From positions 186,001 to 250,000 of the forward strand of contig BCIV01000005.1 in NCBI GenBank assembly GCA_001600055.1: DNA of 64,000 nt. The letters are read 5' to 3'. A model generated the notes under the pieces. It was not told the DNA's origin and did no database searches. It worked only from the letters and a program-made list of their open reading frames with translations. Shown in pieces: positions 60,367 to 64,000 of the stretch. This DNA comes from Filobasidium wieringae (Eukaryota; Basidiomycota; Tremellomycetes; Filobasidiales; Filobasidiaceae). Position 1 is the stretch's first letter, and each line of letters starts with the position of its first letter. The translations under genes were made by a program, and so were the position numbers.

Positions 60367-61918
60367 CTACAACATGTTCTGCGCAACCCATGCACCCAAC
60401 GCACCGACACCGAACATGACGGCGGCAGTGAACGCTCCGTTCCTCCTGGCCTGATCAGGTTGGACAATCCTGGCACGACCTCCACGGATAACCCTAGCGG
60501 CGGTCGTACCGGGCAAAGCGGCACTGCTTCCAACGAGAGAGACGGAAGATTCCTCCGCCTCCTGATCGGCCGCAGTACGTTTCTGACCCCTGGAAAGGAC
60601 GGTGGAAGAAGAAGCAGCGGGTTGAGCAGCATCGATAACGTCGGCAGAGTCGGAAGCGACCAGACCGATCTCAGCAGGAGTCTCTCCAGCGGCCGATCGA
60701 GCTTCGGCTTCTGCACGGATGCGCATGATATCCGCTTTGGATTGAGCGATCTGCTCTTCAGGGTCGATGACGGTACCAGCGGGAGCTCGGATTTCAGTAG
60801 TGGTAGAAATGGTCACCCCGACAGTTTCTGCCTCTGCCTCCACAGCAACGGGGGCAGGTACAGGAGTAGAGACAGCAGGGGCAAGGGTGACTGAAGTAGA
60901 CGCAGGAGCTGGGCTGTTCGCCTCTTCCGTACGATCACGCTTGACTCGTTTGGCTGCAGGAGCGGTAGGATTGGTAGCCAAGTCAGGTGTTGTTCCGCTC
61001 CTCCTACTCCCGGCAGTCCTGCTAGAGCGCTGGGCAGCGATGTCCGAAGCATGTTGAGAGCGCTGAGACTTGCGGTAAGCAACTCCGGTTTCCGGCGAGG
61101 CCTCGACGATCGCCTGGGAATGTTATCAACTTCAGTCCGTGACTGAAACAGCCGATCACCCAAGAACTAACTCTGATCCAATTGGTCATCCTGTAGGCAC
61201 CTGCAAGACTAGTGGCAGTAGCAGGAGGAATCCAATGTCCGGCCAATTTCACGGTAGGTGAATCTCTACTCCCGTTCATGCCCGTCATGTCAAACATCGA
61301 CTTGATCTGAGGTGACGAGGTCAAATGATCAGAACACGTGTTGTTTGCTCTGCGAATCGATCCGGTGCTCACCCATCGCATCTCGCGTTCCTCCTCGTCA
61401 TCTGTAGCACCAGGGAACGCCGCTTTAAACATGGTTGTAACGCTGATAGCTCCGGTGTCGTAACGACGGAGAATAAATGCATGTTCGTAGGGAGGAGGCA
61501 TATTCTAGTTGGATAGTCCGCGGTTAAATTTGCACGGTGTCCAAGCAGTTTCGAGAATGGGTTTGATACTTACAGTGGCTACTTTGAGACGACCGACAAC
61601 AATCTCTCGTCCATCCCTAACAATCGTTTGGAACTTGACAACGAGTGCATCGGGGTCATTGAACGTAGCTTCTATCATTGAAAGTGAAAGAAAACATTTC
61701 GAAAGGGAGAGAAAGGGTAATGGCCGAAGAGAGGATTGGCGACGCGATGAGCAAGCTTAAACCAGAATCGTACCTCCCTACTATTCACCTTCATTCAAGT
61801 TTTCGTTTCTTACCCTGACCGGTAATTCGGGACGGTTGGCATGACTAGGAGCAACAGGTGCAACGTAAGGAGGAGGAGGGCTGGAGGTGGATACGTCCAT
61901 ATCAGTTGGTTGACGCAT
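60367..61918 (-). CDS. KilA-N/APSES-like inner nuclear membrane protein (Bqt4-like)
   Basis: Start at 61918 (MRQPTDMDVSTSSPPPPY). Exon 2 gives DALVVKFQTIVRDGREIVVGRLKV. Exon 3 gives the KilA-N/APSES core AFILRRYDTGAISVTTMFKAAFP. Later exons give VKLAGHWIPPATATSLAGAY and RMTNWIR. The middle is long and low complexity (Ala/Pro/Thr/Ser with a KRVKRDRTEE nuclear signal). The protein ends in a single hydrophobic tail helix (GAFTAAVMFGVGALGAWVAQNML), stop at 60367. A KilA-N domain plus a tail anchor and no DNA-binding wing is the layout of fission yeast Bqt4, which tethers telomeres to the inner nuclear membrane. DNA-binding APSES regulators (Mbp1, StuA) lack the tail anchor. Function by homology only. 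Confidence 0.72.
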
Positions 61919-62361
61919 TGTTGTTCGTTTGGGTTTGCGGTTTCGTTTCGTTAATAATTAGATTGGATAAGAAGCTGAGAATGACCTGTATATCTGTATG
62001 TCGGTGTACGCTAGATTCGCTATAAGGTTGCTATGAATTGCTGGAGAACAGAGATCAGATGTTTTGAGTTCGAGACGTTATCCATCACCGATTGATCAGC
62101 CTTCCTGCGGTACGAAGGCACTTCCCCTTTCAGCGGCGAGCGCGGACATCGAGGCAATCCTGAACTCCGTTGCGCCCACAATCCAAATATCAAAATGTTG
62201 ACAACTCAAGCTTTTCGCCCAAGCACAAGGCGTTCGGCGTCCATCTTTAACTTTAATACTTCATCAGAGATCTGACTCTCTGCAACACTACATCTGAAAT
62301 CAACCCAGAATAAACCAGCCTTGAATCGTACCTCCTCTCTTCAACTTAATCTTTCATCGCA
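61919..62361. promoter_or_regulatory. Shared divergent promoter of the Bqt4-like gene and RLP24
   Basis: 443 bp between start codons at 61918 (minus) and 62362 (plus). No specific site assigned. Confidence 0.5.
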
Positions 62362-63316
62362 ATGAGGGTCGAAAATTGTGTATGTACCGGAATTTCACCT
62401 ATAGAGTCAACACATGCTTACACGTCTTTCGCAACAGTCATTTTGTGGTGGTCATAGATGGCCAGGGCACGGAACTGTGAGCCCAGAAGAAAGACTGCAT
62501 TTGTTTCAGTATACTTATTCGTCAAGTGCAGATGTTCGTTCGTAACGATGCCAAAACTTTTCAATTCTGTTCCGTGAGTATTCTGGACGTCGTTCGAGCT
62601 TACATTGTGCTAACTCTTGTTCAACAGTCGAAATGCCACAAGAACTTCAAGTGAGAACTGAAGATACCAGATTGAAGAGGATAATTGCTCAACTCGCCCC
62701 CTTTCCTTTTCCGCGTATTACAGAATGAAGCGAAACCCTAGAAAGGTCAAGTGGACCAAGGCTTTCCGAAAGGCTGCTGGAAAGGAGATGACTATCGTGC
62801 GTTTGACATCTCTTTCTGATTTGCATGTGTGCCCCGTCCTGATTGGATCGGCTTGGATAGGACTCTACTTTCGAATTCGAGAAGCGACGAAACGTTCCTG
62901 TCAGGTACAACAGAGAGTTGGTGCAGACTACTATTAGGGCTATGAAGCGTGTGGCCGAGATCAAGGCGAAGAGGGAGTTGGCTTTCTGGAAAAACAGGTT
63001 CGTCCTTGCTCTAGCATCGTCCACTTTTGAACCCTCAATTGACGTCCCCATTCCATTCATTCCGTTTCGCTTCTGCAGGATGGCCGGGAACAAGGCCAGA
63101 GCTATCACCCAGCAAACCTCCGAGATCAACCGTCATATCGAACTCATCCAGCCTCGATCCAAGAAGCCTCTTACTATCGCAGAGAGGGATGTCATACGTC
63201 AAAAGATCAAGGTCAATGCGGCCAAGCGTCCTGGTGTTCTCCCAACCAAGGCTTTGAAGAAGAGCGCGTTGATTCCCGTTTCTGGCGGTGTATCAATGGG
63301 CATGGAGACCGATTGA
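62362..63316 (+). CDS. RLP24: Ribosome biogenesis protein RLP24
   Basis: Rlp24 holds the place of Rpl24 on pre-60S particles and recruits the AAA ATPase Drg1. Start at 62362 (MRVENC). Exons join to [26 protein letters not shown] and [30 protein letters not shown]. The two CxxC-type pairs of the L24e zinc ribbon are visible, as is the Rlp24-specific block [14 protein letters not shown]. The C-terminal extension ([29 protein letters not shown], and a basic tail) is characteristic of Rlp24 and absent from Rpl24. Stop at 63316. Six or seven short introns, as is common for ribosomal-type genes in these fungi. Confidence 0.92.
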
Positions 63317-63487
63317 GCAGATTAGGGATCAGTCGGTTGAGAATCATGTTGCAGCCTTGAGCGGGACATGGGTTCGTGTATTTGTGTGTTACATTCTGGG
63401 CGTCATTAGCATTGTACAGTAGATGCTTGTACTCATACAGTCATACCGGCTCGGCATTTGCCTTATTTTCCTATACCTCGAGCCTTA

Positions 63488-64000
63488 TCATTTCCCTACG
63501 GCTAATTTGGTCTTGCACTCAGCATTCTCCTTCTCCAGTGCTCCTAGAGCGTCTACTGCCTTGCCCATCTTGTTCAGCAAGTATCGCACTCGTTCATCAG
63601 TGGCGCTTTTGCTCCCCTTGAATAGTGCTGTCCAAGAAGATTCGGTTGCTTGTGAATGGGCGGCTATCTCCTTCAGTCTAAGCAATTCATCTTCGATCGA
63701 CTTGATTTGCGTCTCTGCAGTTGAGACCAACGCAGCGTTGTATTCGATCTGAGTAGCGGCCGCGAAGACGGAATCTAGGAGACACAACAGGTTCAGTATG
63801 TACGCGATGCAAACATTTCGTGAGCACCCACCATGCGCGAGTCGTTTGAAGACATGTCGATACAACGGCTTGCCCGGTCGAATCATTGATGGTCGACCTG
63901 GAGTCAGATAGAGACGTTCAGCTTAAGAACCCAGACATTCTTTTCAGACCGACTCACCGTCAACGAACGAAACGGCAATCATGTCGTGATCCTCAAGAGC
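63488..64000 (-). CDS. YME2-like mitochondrial escape protein, C-terminal end
   Basis: Runs in from the right edge and stops at 63488. The readable part gives ALEDHDMIAVSFVD, then after an intron GRPSMIRPGKPLYRHVFKRLAH. After another intron come DSVFAAATQIEYNAALVSTAE, a coiled coil (IKSIEDELLRLKEIA) and LLNKMGKAVDALGALEKEN. This matches the C-terminus of Yme2/Mitochondrial escape protein 2, an inner mitochondrial membrane protein involved in mtDNA nucleoid maintenance. The match rests on the RP..I.PGKP.Y...FKRL block and the terminal coiled coil. The catalytic-like parts lie outside the window. Confidence 0.72.

Noticed and set aside
60228..60716. Leu/Pro-rich minus ORF overlapping the Bqt4-like gene
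   Set aside because: It is in a different phase from the gene that carries the KilA-N and tail-anchor exons and has no motif.
1..64000. CRISPR arrays, IS elements, LTR or DNA transposons, viral genes
   Set aside because: No spaced direct repeats, transposase, integrase or reverse-transcriptase motifs were seen. The only polymerase is the cellular RNAi-type RdRP with introns.

Overview
The window reads as nuclear DNA of a filamentous or dimorphic fungus, most likely a basidiomycete of the Tremellomycetes (inference). Nearly every recognisable gene is cut by many short GT-AG introns (about 40-70 nt, CTNAC-like branch points). Genes are dense on both strands and often start head to head. The gene set is fungal: Atg22-like, a Zn2Cys6 regulator, an RNAi-type RdRP, SET9, a Bqt4-like KilA-N protein, metacaspase. 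A tRNA-Leu(CAG) with an intron is present, consistent with standard CUG=Leu decoding. No transposon, CRISPR array, rRNA or virus was seen. Short runs of N sit at 30162-30178 and at 38775.

Layout. 1-5.5 kb: the 5' part of an unknown gene running off the left edge, two tandem paralogous small membrane proteins, a MARVEL-like membrane protein and a GNAT acyltransferase. 5.8-16.5 kb: STT3 (minus) divergent from LSM7 (plus), then a RasGAP and a LYAR-type zinc-finger protein (both minus). 16.5-20.3 kb is gene-poor, with one unknown ORF and one sequon-rich putative cell-surface protein. 20.3-26.3 kb: a TPR-SET protein and an Atg22-like vacuolar permease. 26.6-32.7 kb: a GPCR-like 7TM protein and a Zn2Cys6 transcription factor. 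32.8-38.8 kb: 5-oxoprolinase encoded as two separate head-to-head genes, a HyuA half and a HyuB half. 39.3-44.5 kb: RNA-dependent RNA polymerase. 45-50.5 kb: dynactin p25, a Bit61/PRR5-like TORC2 subunit and the H4K20 methyltransferase SET9. 50.6 kb: tRNA-Leu. 52-64 kb: gamma-glutamyltranspeptidase, NCS6 tRNA thiolase, metacaspase, Bqt4-like protein, RLP24 and the C-terminus of a YME2-like protein.

How they work together. Most genes are unrelated housekeeping or regulatory genes. One functional link stands out: gamma-glutamyltranspeptidase and both 5-oxoprolinase halves act in the gamma-glutamyl (glutathione) cycle. The most unusual feature is the split, divergent oxoprolinase with a shared promoter. 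Next come the tandem small membrane-protein pair, which share intron position and phase, and an RdRP with an intact catalytic motif carrying a large low-complexity His/Ser/Pro insert.

Exon borders were assigned by eye from splice signals and reading-frame continuity. Gene start and stop positions are more reliable than individual internal splice sites.
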